Source: a virus. Taken from it: a stretch of DNA of 64,000 nucleotides. Under the pieces are notes generated by a model. It saw only the letters and a list, made by a program, of their open reading frames with translations. It was not told the origin of the DNA and did no database searches. Numbering within the stretch: the first letter of the stretch is position 1; each line of letters starts with the position of its first letter. The position numbers and the translations under genes are program-made. This document shows positions 43,553 through 52,349 of the stretch, one piece after another. The stretch covers positions 92,056-156,055 of the IMG/VR virus record IMGVR_UViG_3300036766_002289; one strand, written 5' to 3'.

Positions 43553-44383
43553 ATGTCATTGTGTATATTTTCGCATTACGCTGGTTTAGTATTTAATGAA
43601 ACTTTTTACTTGGAAAATAATCCAGATGTAAAACAGGCTGTTCAGAATAGAAAATTTTCTAGTGGTCATAGACATTTCTCAGAGTATGGGAAACATGAAA
43701 ACAGAAAGCATGAATTCCTACCATCAGTCACTCCTAAGTATATCAATGTATATTTGAAAGAGCTTTCCAAGCACTTTGGCAAGGTGATACTTGTCAGCAA
43801 TGCCAAAGTAGAAACAAATTTTCCTGTGGTTATTGTGGAAAACGAGGGCTATGATTTCGGCATGTGGAAAAAAGTTCTGAAAAACGTTGGTGCAGAAAAC
43901 AGGATAGCATTAGTGAATGATAGTGTAGTTTTGTTTAATACTTTGGACCACATATTTAAATGGGCCGAATCTAATAAGTCAGATTTTTGGGGTTTAACTG
44001 ATTCCAGGGAATTGGCGTATCATATACAGAGTTATTTTATGGTTTTTGAAATGAAAGCAGTAAGTTTACTCCTAGAATTTTTCAAGAATTATGTCATTGA
44101 TAATGTTAGAAAGCGAACCATAATGAATGGCGAGTTGGGCTTATCCAGATTTATGATGAATAATGGTATGAATCTCAAGGCGTTTGTGAGTATGGGAGGC
44201 GTTCTTAATCCTCATTTTCATCATTGGAAACAATTGATTGAATCTGGTGTGCCAATTATTAAGAAGAAAATTGTGATTGGTCACAAAGATTTACCTAGAG
44301 TTGATTATAATAATTGGCATCTGGTGGTGCAGAAACACATGAAGTGGGAATATAATGATATTTTTAGCTATATAGGTGTATAA
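43553..44383 (+). CDS. RgpF-like protein with N-terminal FNExYYLxNNPDV module
   Basis: 276 residues. FNETFYLENNPDV...HFSEYGKHENR is an N-terminal copy of the short module at the end of the previous gene. The core (NEGYDFGMWKKVLKNVGAENRIALVNDSVVL, DFWGLTDSRELAYHIQSYFMVF) is diagnostic for RgpF-family glycosyltransferases (GYD-G, LVNDS, YHIQSYF). Six bases separate it from the previous gene, so the pair is probably co-translated. Confidence 0.8.
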   Translation: MSLCIFSHYAGLVFNETFYLENNPDVKQAVQNRKFSSGHRHFSEYGKHENRKHEFLPSVTPKYINVYLKELSKHFGKVILVSNAKVETNFPVVIVENEGYDFGMWKKVLKNVGAENRIALVNDSVVLFNTLDHIFKWAESNKSDFWGLTDSRELAYHIQSYFMVFEMKAVSLLLEFFKNYVIDNVRKRTIMNGELGLSRFMMNNGMNLKAFVSMGGVLNPHFHHWKQLIESGVPIIKKKIVIGHKDLPRVDYNNWHLVVQKHMKWEYNDIFSYIGV

Positions 44384-45313
44384 ATGTCAAACAAAAAAAT
44401 TCTTGTAACAGGTGGTAGTGGGTTAGTAGGATGTGCTTTTCGCAGGAGCATTCCACATGCAATTTTTATTTCTTCTAAAGATGTTGACTTAAGGGATGAA
44501 TCACAAACAATGAATTGCTTTAAATATGTTAAGCCTGATTATGTTATTCACCTTGCTGGTAAAGTAGGCGGTGTTGCTTCTAATTATAATTACACAGGAA
44601 CTTTTTTTACAGACAATATTCGTATTAATACCAATGTTTTAGATGCTTGCAAAAATTATAATGTAGAAAAAGTAGTTTCTTTTTTAAGCACTTGTATCTA
44701 TCCAGATAAAGCAAACTACCCTCTAATAGAAAATCAGATACATAATGGCGAACCGCATTTTACCAATTTTGGTTATGCGTATGCCAAAAGGATGCTCCAT
44801 ATCCAAAGCATGGCATATCGTCGTCAGTATGGATGTAATTTTGTGTGTGTTGTACCAAATAATCTCTATGGGGAAAATGATAATTTTGATCTACAAAACG
44901 CACATGTAATACCTGCTTTAATTCGTAAGATTTATCAAGCTAAAATAAGCAATAATTCATTAGATGTTTGGGGAGATGGAGAAGTTTATCGAGAATTTAC
45001 TTATGTGAATGATATAGTTAAAATTGTCAATTCATTATTAGCTTCATCTTATGCTGAAGACATGCCGTTAAATATTGGCAACCCAACAGAAATTTTGCTT
45101 AATGATGTAATTAAAAAGTTATGTGAAATCATGGAGTTCTGTGGTGAAATTAAATACGATATTACCAAGCCAAAAGGACAATTGAGAAAACCTACATCAA
45201 ATGCATGTTTGCTGAAACTGATGAACGTAGAGTACACAACTTTGCAAGAAGGACTCAAAAAAACTTGTGATTGGTTTGTTGAAAATTATCCTAATGTAAG
45301 AGGCGTGAAATGA
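44384..45313 (+). CDS. fcl: GDP-L-fucose synthase (epimerase/reductase)
   Basis: 309 residues. NAD(P) loop TGGSGLVG (G10/G13/G16), FLSTCIYP with the catalytic Ser/Cys, and YAYAK (Y131-K135) of the short-chain dehydrogenase fold. The NNLYGENDNFD and GDG-YREFTYVND segments are characteristic of fcl/WcaG. Converts GDP-4-keto-6-deoxymannose from the gmd product to GDP-L-fucose. Starts one base after the previous gene. Confidence 0.93.
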   Translation: MSNKKILVTGGSGLVGCAFRRSIPHAIFISSKDVDLRDESQTMNCFKYVKPDYVIHLAGKVGGVASNYNYTGTFFTDNIRINTNVLDACKNYNVEKVVSFLSTCIYPDKANYPLIENQIHNGEPHFTNFGYAYAKRMLHIQSMAYRRQYGCNFVCVVPNNLYGENDNFDLQNAHVIPALIRKIYQAKISNNSLDVWGDGEVYREFTYVNDIVKIVNSLLASSYAEDMPLNIGNPTEILLNDVIKKLCEIMEFCGEIKYDITKPKGQLRKPTSNACLLKLMNVEYTTLQEGLKKTCDWFVENYPNVRGVK

Positions 45314-45933
45314 GTGAAATATGGAGTGTTTTACATTCATTATTAAATGAGCCAAAAATAATTGTTGAGATAGGGGCGGCGGATGGTTTAGACACAATAA
45401 AACTCCTTAATGTTTTTAAAAATGCACATATTTATGTTTTTGAGCCAGACCCTAGAAACATTGAAAAATTCAAGAACAATTTAACATCATTGCGTGTGTC
45501 TTTTGCGGGAAAAGCAATAAGTAATTATAATGGATTTGGCAAGATGTATTTATCGGGTACAGCGGAAAATGCGGATGGCTGGACATATTCTTCTTCTTTG
45601 AAAAAACCAAATTTACACTTAGTCATGGCTCCTTGGTGTGTGTTTAATAAGCAAACCAGAGTAGAAGTTGTGACTTTAGACAGTGCATTAAATCACCTTG
45701 AGAGTGAAATAGATTTTATTTGGGCTGACGTTCAAGGGAGTGAAGGGGAAATAATTGCTGGTGGTCAACAAATTTTAAATAAAACCAGATATTTCTACAC
45801 TGAATATTATAATGACCAAATTTATGAAGGGCAAATAAATATAGACCAAATACAGAAATTACTGCCTGGAACATGGGAGGTTGTTAGCAGGTGGGGGTGT
45901 GATGTTCTCTTCAAGAACAAAAGTTTACCTTAA
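45310..45933 (+). CDS. FkbM-family methyltransferase
   Basis: 207 residues: IIVEIGAADGLDTIKLL (SAM loop), VFEPDPRNIEKF (motif II) and FIWADVQGSEGEIIAGG (FkbM D-QG-E motif). ATGA overlap with fcl. Likely O-methylation of a sugar in the same pathway. The 3' end overlaps the convergent methyltransferase by nine bases. Confidence 0.85.
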   Translation: MSEIWSVLHSLLNEPKIIVEIGAADGLDTIKLLNVFKNAHIYVFEPDPRNIEKFKNNLTSLRVSFAGKAISNYNGFGKMYLSGTAENADGWTYSSSLKKPNLHLVMAPWCVFNKQTRVEVVTLDSALNHLESEIDFIWADVQGSEGEIIAGGQQILNKTRYFYTEYYNDQIYEGQINIDQIQKLLPGTWEVVSRWGCDVLFKNKSLP

Positions 45934-46455
45934 TTTAGCAACCAAAACATCAGTGGATGAAAGACTAGATGGCATAAAAGTAAATCTATAATTTTGGTGT
46001 ATTTCCAATATTTTTTTAGTAATGTCCTGCAAAGGCGGAATCCACTCAGTCCCAGCTAATCTTATATCATCAATTAATATTATGTTGTTTTTAATATCAT
46101 GGGCTTTTATAGCTTCTAATTCTTCCAATAAGGGGCTGCTTTTTTTCCCTTTTGCGGTATTACCCCCAGAATAATGTCCATCTAGCCAAAATAAAATTTT
46201 TTTGTTTATAGTTTTTAATAGTTGTGGAAGAACCTCAGAAGAATCTCCAAAATGAACATGAATATTTGGATTTCCAAGAAATTTTTCTTTAGAAAAATCA
46301 TACCAATCTTTACTTAACTCGATAGTGTGTAATTCTTTAAAGTTAAATAAACTTGCCAATGAGGTTGTATGACCCGCCTCTGTTCCTGTCTCTACAAAAA
46401 TATCACAGTCTTCTTTATTTTGGCGGATTATTTCAAACATGTCAATATATCGCAT
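45925..46455 (-). CDS. Class I methyltransferase-like protein
   Basis: 176 residues: DIFVETGTEAGHTTSLASLF and LHTIELSKDWYDF are the SAM-binding GT-x-G-T and IE(L) strands. VHFGDSSEVLPQLL and KILFWLDGHYSGG complete the fold. This short family (FVETGT...FWLDGH) is often encoded in glycan loci. The catalytic substrate is unknown. Confidence 0.7.
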   Translation of the reverse strand: MRYIDMFEIIRQNKEDCDIFVETGTEAGHTTSLASLFNFKELHTIELSKDWYDFSKEKFLGNPNIHVHFGDSSEVLPQLLKTINKKILFWLDGHYSGGNTAKGKKSSPLLEELEAIKAHDIKNNIILIDDIRLAGTEWIPPLQDITKKILEIHQNYRFTFMPSSLSSTDVLVAKLR

Positions 46456-46519
46456 AAATTATTTAGTCATTTACAATTATTTTTGGATGCGAGTTTGTAG
46501 GGATTGCATCACTGTTCCA

Positions 46520-47308
46520 CTAACTAGGAACTTGTAATGCACATAATCTCTTATAAATATTACTTAATTGAAAATCTTCTACGGCATTAAGTATTCCATC
46601 ATATTGATTAAAAACTCCTGTGTTGTATACAGGCAAATTATTGGACGCCCCTCTTTTGATTTTGGCAAGATAATCATTAAAACTTCTGTTCATATAATGA
46701 TTAATATGAGCTTTAGTGCAAGAGAATGGGGAGAATGGTCCATTTATTGCATACCCCAATTCATTAACACAGTATTTGCCATTAATGTAATTGAAAGAAT
46801 GTCCCTCACGGGCATTGACTACATGATCCAACCTAACTATTGATTTAATATGTTTATTGACCTCCAGGGATTGCTCCCCCCTTCTAGTAAATGCATGTAT
46901 TTGTGATCCGCTTTGATTTTCTATTAAATTGTTCGAGCCAAAACCCAACCAATTTAGTCCTAAACCTCCATAATTTACATAGTTGGCTAATAATTCATCC
47001 AAATAGTTATGGCACACATCATTTACAACTATAAATTCGTCGCTGTCTATAAATGCTGCCCAAGTTACACTGTATCGAAATTTGTTTATAAAATCATCGT
47101 ATGCGATCATATGTTTGTGCGGCGATGTACTTTCAAACCTAAACACCTGAACTTGTCGCATGTCACCCAATAAATATTTTATGTGCGGCGTACTGTTGTT
47201 GTCGTAAATGTAAATCATGTCTACGCCGATGAGTAGATGGTAATTTATCCATTCTTTCAGATAATCTTCCCTTTCGTCTTTTATAATTGAGCAAATAGCT
47301 AGATTCAT
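46520..47308 (-). CDS. GT92/GT2_4-type glycosyltransferase
   Basis: 262 residues from ATG 47308 (MNLAICSIIKDEREDYLKEWINYHLLIGVDMIYIYDNNST), the canonical N-terminal of the DUF23/GT92 family (KDE-x-Y-L-x-EW, HxxxG, D-NS). AAFIDSDEFI is the DxD-type donor-metal site. The longer frame overlaps the divergent methyltransferase gene and is not conserved in type. Confidence 0.82.
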   Translation of the reverse strand: MNLAICSIIKDEREDYLKEWINYHLLIGVDMIYIYDNNSTPHIKYLLGDMRQVQVFRFESTSPHKHMIAYDDFINKFRYSVTWAAFIDSDEFIVVNDVCHNYLDELLANYVNYGGLGLNWLGFGSNNLIENQSGSQIHAFTRRGEQSLEVNKHIKSIVRLDHVVNAREGHSFNYINGKYCVNELGYAINGPFSPFSCTKAHINHYMNRSFNDYLAKIKRGASNNLPVYNTGVFNQYDGILNAVEDFQLSNIYKRLCALQVPS

Positions 47309-47350
47309 AGCTAAATATCTATGTAATAGTAAGAATTTTTGGGGAATAAA

Positions 47351-47896
47351 ATGCCAATACTTGAAAGAATAAACTTGAATAAAGAAGAGATTGAGGAAAT
47401 TGAAAAAAAAATAAGTTATGAAAGACATGTGGAGCGATATTGTATGATTCGGCAGTGGTGCAGAGGAAGAATTTTGGACTATGGGTGTGGGTGTGGCTAT
47501 GGCTCTTATTTGGTTTCGAAGAACCCAGATGTTAAGTTCATCCAGGGGTATGACATTAATTTAGAAGCAATTGAATGGGCTAATAAAAATTTCAGTAACG
47601 ATAAAACAGAGTATGTGTCGTCAATAGAAATTAAAGATTTTGACATGTTGCTAGCAATAGAGGTCATAGAACACATAAAAGATAAATCAATTTTACCCGA
47701 CATCGCTAGTAAAACAAATATAAAAGAAATTATTATTTCTTATCCATCAAAAAAAACCACACATTACAATAAATTTCATTATTATGATTACAATACTCAA
47801 GAAATTGTTGATTTATTCAATGGTTTTAAATTGTTGAAAGAAATAAATTTTTATGAAGAATCTCACTTATTGATATTTACAAAGGACTTTATTTAA
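47351..47896 (+). CDS. SAM-dependent methyltransferase
   Basis: 181 residues from ATG 47351 (GGGGAA ribosome site nearby, 47341). RILDYGCGCGYGSYLVS is a clear motif I, QGYDINLEAIEWA is motif II, and MLLAIEVIEHIKDKSIL is the EVIEH motif of Methyltransf_11. Ends one base before fucosyltransferase ATG, so coupled. Confidence 0.85.
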   Translation: MPILERINLNKEEIEEIEKKISYERHVERYCMIRQWCRGRILDYGCGCGYGSYLVSKNPDVKFIQGYDINLEAIEWANKNFSNDKTEYVSSIEIKDFDMLLAIEVIEHIKDKSILPDIASKTNIKEIIISYPSKKTTHYNKFHYYDYNTQEIVDLFNGFKLLKEINFYEESHLLIFTKDFI

Positions 47897-48630
47897 TGAT
47901 TACTGTAATTGATTTGGAAAAATACAGGCTTGGGAACGCATTGTTTAAGGTAGCGGCGGCATATGCTTTAGCTTTAAGAAACAATGACATTTTTTTGCTG
48001 CCAGAATGGAGATATTCTAAGTTTTTCAAAAAAATGCCAGCATATCAAGGTGAGACAATTAGCAGCATTTATCATCAGCAAGAGTATCATTACAAGCCTA
48101 TACCTTATACCCCAAATATGGCAATTTGCATTAAAGATGCTGGATATTTTCAATCAGAAAATTATTTTAGTGATTATGCCAGCGAGGTGCGGGATTTCCT
48201 CACCCCTAAATGTGAAAAAGAATTTCCTTTTTTTGATAGCATCACATGCTCGATTCATGTGCGACGAGGAGATTATGTTCAGTTGCAAAATTTCATGCCA
48301 TTGGTAACAATGGACTATTACAATTTTTGTGTTGCGTTTACGTCTTTTAAAGAAATTAAGTTCATTGTTTTTTCAGATGATATAGATTGGTGTAAAAAGC
48401 ATTTTGATAACAATTTCATTTTTGTCGAAGGCAATAGTGATATTGAAGATTTGTGTTGGATGAGTCAATGTACGCATAATATAATTGCAAACTCTAGTTT
48501 TTCATGGTGGGGGGCTTGGCTAAATAGCAATCCTAATAAAGCTGTATACGCACCTGCTGTTTGGGTAGGCCCAGGACATAGGGGACTAGATACTAGGGAC
48601 TTAATTCCAGCTAAGTGGCTAAAAATTTAA
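47896..48630 (+). CDS. GT11 alpha-1,2-fucosyltransferase-like
   Basis: 244 residues: RLGNALFKVAAAYALA and DAGYFQSENYF are early family features. SIHVRRGDYVQ is the GDP-fucose-binding HxRRGDY motif. ANSSFSWWGAWL is the GT11 C-terminal signature (N-S-S-F-S-W-W). With gmd and fcl upstream, this completes synthesis and transfer of L-fucose. Its acceptor is unknown. Confidence 0.9.
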   Translation: MITVIDLEKYRLGNALFKVAAAYALALRNNDIFLLPEWRYSKFFKKMPAYQGETISSIYHQQEYHYKPIPYTPNMAICIKDAGYFQSENYFSDYASEVRDFLTPKCEKEFPFFDSITCSIHVRRGDYVQLQNFMPLVTMDYYNFCVAFTSFKEIKFIVFSDDIDWCKKHFDNNFIFVEGNSDIEDLCWMSQCTHNIIANSSFSWWGAWLNSNPNKAVYAPAVWVGPGHRGLDTRDLIPAKWLKI

Positions 48631-48635
48631 ATTAT

Positions 48636-49409
48636 TTATTTCTCTAATATCAATAGACCATTGCACAAATCTGTACTAAACACAATCTTACATTTATTTG
48701 TTGCCATATATTCATCAATTGCTAGTTTAATTCCTTCTGCCGAATTTTCCTCACAGGGAGTAGCACATGTGAAGGTGTCATGAAAAACCAGATACTTTTT
48801 GGACTTCGCAGCGTGAATTTCTAATTCATTTTTAACTTGTTCATAGGAGTGGTGACTATCAAAAAAGATTAAGTCTGTGGTGTTTATTATAAGTTCTTTA
48901 TCAGCCGTATTATGTTGGTGGAACTCCCATTTCATTAGATTTTTACTTTTAAGCCATACTATGAAAGGAGTTTCTTCTATATCATAGCTTTCTAGTTTGC
49001 CATCGGCTGGCAAACCATATAAGAAGGCAATTGTGCTTTGTCCGTGTCGTACACCGAACTCAGTAATGTGCTTACATTGGGATGCGTAGTATTCGAGTAC
49101 GGGGAAATGTGACACCATATTACTTCTTAAATAAAATGGTAAACTGCCTACAGTTTCTTCTTTCATTACTATGGTGAGATCATCTGGCACAGTATGATAA
49201 TAATGTTGTCTTACCTGATCTAAACTTAGTTGGTCGAATTTGAGGCAGGCATCTCGTCTTTGTCTGGTTTTATTAAATCTGCCTGAACCTTTTTCATTGA
49301 TGCCATGTTGAAAATAATGGTCGTATGCGTCAACTCCAACTTTCGCCACATCTTCATTAGCTTTGTAATAATACTCGCTATCGAACAAATTTCTAGGTAA
49401 GTTTTCCAT
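48636..49409 (-). CDS. Methyltransferase with N-terminal FDSEYYYKANEDV module
   Basis: 257 residues. The N-terminal LFDSEYYYKANEDVAKVGVD...HYFQHGINEKG is the third copy of the short module found in the RgpF-like proteins. The core is a class I methyltransferase: HITEFGVRHGQSTIAFLYG, LESYDIEE, DLIFFDSHHSYEQVKNELEIHA and YLVFHDT (CmcI/Methyltransf_24-like DSHHSY). It is convergent with the fucosyltransferase five bases away. Confidence 0.75.
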   Translation of the reverse strand: MENLPRNLFDSEYYYKANEDVAKVGVDAYDHYFQHGINEKGSGRFNKTRQRRDACLKFDQLSLDQVRQHYYHTVPDDLTIVMKEETVGSLPFYLRSNMVSHFPVLEYYASQCKHITEFGVRHGQSTIAFLYGLPADGKLESYDIEETPFIVWLKSKNLMKWEFHQHNTADKELIINTTDLIFFDSHHSYEQVKNELEIHAAKSKKYLVFHDTFTCATPCEENSAEGIKLAIDEYMATNKCKIVFSTDLCNGLLILEK

Positions 49410-49413
49410 AAAG

Positions 49414-50028
49414 TTATAATAGTGAAATTTCTTTAAAATATTGATTTTTAATCAATTTAATCTTATCTGGCGCATGAAAATTGTGAATCCCATGATACCC
49501 CAATGTGCCTAATCTGAAATATTTTTCACAACAAAAACGCGAAGCTTCTTCTCTTGGTGCAACTTTAGCTCCAACACTTCCCATTCTATGATGAAAATAG
49601 ATATCTTCTGACTCGCCATTGTGCCTATGTTTACTTATAACGTCTAGCGTTTTTGACCTGGACCTTATGGACAAACCACCGTTATAATGTCCCGCAGATG
49701 GACCACCAATCCAGTCCCATTGCATAAATTCTTCAATCCCATGCCTTAATAACATGCTATCGTGTTGAAAAATCAATATTTTTTCATGTGGAATTTGATT
49801 CCAGAAACTTGCAGAAGCCAATAAACCACTGTATGAATGTCTATCTAGATTTCTATGAAGACTTATCTTTGTAGCTCGTAAGTCCTTAAATATTGAAGCG
49901 TTAAGATGGTGAAATATGTACAGTTCCCAGCCACTGCCCAGCTTTTTCATGTGCTTCTCTATGGTCGTTTTTAAATCTGGCAAGTGACGAGTTTCAACTA
50001 TTACTGCTGCATGTGAATTTCTCAGCAT
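49414..50028 (-). CDS. DUF5672-type glycosyltransferase-like protein
   Basis: 204 residues: AAVIVETRHLPDLKTTIEKH, GLLASASFWNQIPHEKILIFQHDSMLLRHGIEEF (F-W-x4-EK-L-F-Q-DS), WDWIGGP and NGGLSIRSRSKTLDVI followed by GESEDIYF all match the DUF5672 pattern (FW-EK-L-FQ-DS, IG-P, GG-SLR, EDxYF). Probably a GT-A-like glycosyltransferase. Tight four-base spacing to the next minus gene. Confidence 0.8.
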   Translation of the reverse strand: MLRNSHAAVIVETRHLPDLKTTIEKHMKKLGSGWELYIFHHLNASIFKDLRATKISLHRNLDRHSYSGLLASASFWNQIPHEKILIFQHDSMLLRHGIEEFMQWDWIGGPSAGHYNGGLSIRSRSKTLDVISKHRHNGESEDIYFHHRMGSVGAKVAPREEASRFCCEKYFRLGTLGYHGIHNFHAPDKIKLIKNQYFKEISLL

Positions 50029-50130
50029 TTGTAGTATTTACTTTACAAATCGAGATTTTGTAGTAAAATAAGTCAGTGCAGACTTAAATAGAGTAGAAGA
50101 ACTATAGCTTAGTTGTACTAGAGGCAGAAT

Positions 50131-50203
50131 CTCAGTGTAGTCTCATGGCGGGGCGCTATCCTCATAAGATAGTCCAAAGTGGGTTCGATTCCCACCACTG
50201 AGA
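50131..50203 (+). tRNA. tRNA with anticodon CAT (Met or lysidine-Ile type)
   Basis: Cloverleaf with acceptor CTCAGTG/CACTGAG, D stem GTCT/GGGC, anticodon stem CTATC/GATAG with loop CTCATAA (anticodon CAT at 50163-50165), T arm GTGGG-TTCGATT-CCCAC and discriminator A. The D stem contains G-T pairs. No encoded CCA. Same anticodon and identical loop as the 17298 tRNA but different stems, so not a simple duplication. Confidence 0.85.
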
Positions 50204-50240
50204 CTTCCCCATTAATAATTTATAGGAAACGGGGGTATTT

Positions 50241-50885
50241 ATGAGCGTTATGACTCAAAAGAAGGTTTTGGTTCTTAACAGGGGTTGGAATCCCATTGCT
50301 GTCGTTAATCTTGAGAAGGCCATGTGTCTTGTATGCTCCACATACAAGAATGATGAGCCAAAGGCAAGGATTCTAGACGCAACACAGGATTTCAAGCTTT
50401 TCACTTGGGCTGATTGGGCAGAACTAATTCCAGCCGCAGGTGAACCTATAATTCGTAGTGCCAAAGCTGACTTCCGTTGCCCTGAAATTATCCTGTTAAG
50501 TCGCTATAACAAGCTACCACAACAGAGAATTCATTTCAGTCGTCGCACAATATACAAGCGTGATAATAACACTTGTCAATATTGTGGGGCTAAGCCAGGG
50601 ACTTCTGAACTTTCCATTGACCACATTCTGCCAAAATCCAGAGGTGGAAAAACGGATTGGACTAACTGCGTCTTAGCTTGCACCAACTGCAATAGGAAGA
50701 AGGCAGATCGTATCCTTAGCTGGAGGAACACTGCTACTGAAGTAAATATGAAGCTTCTCAAGCAGCCGAAGAAGCCTAAGTTTACTTTCTACAAGGGCGA
50801 CTACCGTTGCAAGTCTTGGGAAAGTATTCTTGGAGTTTCCTACTGGTTATGTGAGCTTCAAAACGACATGGACGAAGACTCTTGA
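50241..50885 (+). CDS. HNH endonuclease, McrA-like
   Basis: 214 residues. The N-terminal VLVLNRGWNPIAVVNLEKAM domain plus HNH core (IYKRDNNTCQYCGAKPGTSELSIDHILPKSRGGKTDW, CTNCNRKK) match the widespread bacterial HNH family with the LVLNRxWxPI start, many members of which are planctomycete, cyanobacterial and phage proteins. Codon use is more GC-rich than the neighbouring homing genes. May cut DNA or act as a housekeeping phage nuclease; not obviously a homing enzyme. Confidence 0.85.
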   Translation: MSVMTQKKVLVLNRGWNPIAVVNLEKAMCLVCSTYKNDEPKARILDATQDFKLFTWADWAELIPAAGEPIIRSAKADFRCPEIILLSRYNKLPQQRIHFSRRTIYKRDNNTCQYCGAKPGTSELSIDHILPKSRGGKTDWTNCVLACTNCNRKKADRILSWRNTATEVNMKLLKQPKKPKFTFYKGDYRCKSWESILGVSYWLCELQNDMDEDS

Positions 50886-50906
50886 GGTTTGGTAAACTAT
50901 TTTTGG

Positions 50907-50953
50907 AAATATTCGGTTGGCACACTATATTATAGTATGTCAACCGAATATTT
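50907..50953 (+). promoter_or_regulatory. Near-perfect inverted repeat over the start codon of the LAGLIDADG gene
   Basis: 23-base arms at 50907-50929 and 50931-50953 pair with one G-T wobble and one C-A mismatch, around a single central base (the actual loop would be a few bases). The ATG at 50937 is inside the 3' arm, again within ATAGTATG. No ribosome site is visible between arms, so initiation may need a short leaderless transcript starting in the palindrome (ACTATATTATAG). Confidence 0.7.
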
Positions 50954-51860
50954 ATTTACAACTGAGCAATGGTCAATAATCAACGGTTCTTTGTTGGGTG
51001 ATGGACACATTACTAATCAAAGATATGGAAATTCCGCTTTCGCTAAAAACCAGTGTGGAAAACATGAGGATTATTTAAAGTGGCATTTTGATAAACTTAC
51101 ACCTTATTCATGTTCTATAAAATATTATGATAATTATTGTCTTGGTAAAAAATACGATAGAATTAGTTTTAGGACTAAATCAAATTTGTCTTTCGCAAAA
51201 TTAAGGGAAAAATGGTATCCATCAGGCAAAAAAATTATTCCACAAGATTTAAAGCTAGACCCATTAACTATAGCTGTTTGGTTTTTTGATGATGGATCGA
51301 ATAGTATTAAGTCTAGGTGTTGTAAATTCGCAACCTATTGTTTTACCAAAAAAGAATGTGAATTCTTAGCGGAAGAATTAACTAACTTTAATATAAAATG
51401 TAATATTTCTAAAAAAAATGTTATAATAGTTAAAACTCAGTCTTATAAGGAACTAGTTGATTTAATTAAGCCTTACATGTTATGGGATTGTTTCAAACAT
51501 AAAGTTCAATACAGAGACTCTGAGCTAAGTTTTACCACAGAAGAAGAAGCGTTAAAAATTTTTGAGTTATTTAAATCAGGTGACACACAAAGACAAATCG
51601 CCAAGAAAGTCGGAAGAAGTACAACACTGGTTTCGACAATTCTACGGGGGTGCAGAAAACATTATCTAGGACTGTCTGTTGCCAAAGAGGGAGTTTCATT
51701 AAACAATACAACAGGATTTACTGGAGTTTGTTGGGAGAAAAATAGAAATAAATGGCGGGTGGATGGTAAGAAAAATAATAAAAATGTGTACTTAGGCAGA
51801 TTCAAAAAGAAAGAAGACGCAATTAAGGCTAGGAAAAATTGGGAAATTAGGAATAAATAA
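50937..51860 (+). CDS. LAGLIDADG homing endonuclease with AP2-like domain
   Basis: 307 residues from ATG 50937. WSIINGSLLGDGHI and TIAVWFFDDGSN are the LAGLIDADG helices. FKSGDTQRQIAKKVGRSTTLVSTIL is an HTH. GFTGVCWEKNRNKWRVDGKKN...YLGRFKKKEDAIKAR is an AP2-type module. The same domain order as the 18671 gene. Start chosen by similarity of N-termini and by the hairpin; the longer frame from 50889 is unsupported. Confidence 0.9.
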   Translation: MSTEYLFTTEQWSIINGSLLGDGHITNQRYGNSAFAKNQCGKHEDYLKWHFDKLTPYSCSIKYYDNYCLGKKYDRISFRTKSNLSFAKLREKWYPSGKKIIPQDLKLDPLTIAVWFFDDGSNSIKSRCCKFATYCFTKKECEFLAEELTNFNIKCNISKKNVIIVKTQSYKELVDLIKPYMLWDCFKHKVQYRDSELSFTTEEEALKIFELFKSGDTQRQIAKKVGRSTTLVSTILRGCRKHYLGLSVAKEGVSLNNTTGFTGVCWEKNRNKWRVDGKKNNKNVYLGRFKKKEDAIKARKNWEIRNK

Positions 51861-51863
51861 GGT

Positions 51864-52349
51864 ATGTCATGGGCAGATTTCATAGCTTGGTTAATTTCGC
51901 TTTTTAAGAAGCCAACACCAACTCCGCAACCAACTCCAGTTCCTAGTAATTTTACTATACAACTCCTAAATTTGCATAATGCTCATAGAAAGCAAATAGG
52001 AGTTCCTGCATTAACATTGAATCCCATTTTAAATGGTACAGCACAAAAACATTCTAATTGGATGTTTCAAAACAAGACCTTGGACCACAATGAAAGTGGT
52101 GTATCGCCAGGACAAAGAATAACGGCAGCAGGTTACATTTGGCGAGCGTATGGCGAAAACATAGCATATGGTTATGCAACACCAGATGCTGTATTCGCTG
52201 GTTGGATGAGTTCAGCAGGACATAGACAAAACATAGAATCGCCTCTTTACAAAGACGCTGGTTTCGGGTTTAATGGCAATTACTGGACAGCTGATTTTGC
52301 TAAGGGTTTAATGGCAATTACTGGACAGCTGATTTTGCTAAGGGTTTAA
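51864..52349 (+). CDS. CAP/SCP (PR-1) domain protein, C-terminus altered by tandem repeat
   Basis: 161 residues. The N-terminal amphipathic helix (MSWADFIAWLISLF) and a Pro/Thr linker (TPTPQPTPVP) lead to a CAP domain: LLNLHNAHRKQIGVPAL, AQKHSNWMFQNKTLDHNE, AYGENIAYGYATPDAVFAGWMSSAGHRQNI. The His and Glu pairs of the CAP cavity are present. The natural end GNYWTADFAKS is reached only if one copy of the 38-base repeat is present; with three copies the frame exits into KGLMAITGQLILLRV. CAP proteins are secreted or membrane-bound binders; function here unknown. Confidence 0.75.
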   Translation: MSWADFIAWLISLFKKPTPTPQPTPVPSNFTIQLLNLHNAHRKQIGVPALTLNPILNGTAQKHSNWMFQNKTLDHNESGVSPGQRITAAGYIWRAYGENIAYGYATPDAVFAGWMSSAGHRQNIESPLYKDAGFGFNGNYWTADFAKGLMAITGQLILLRV

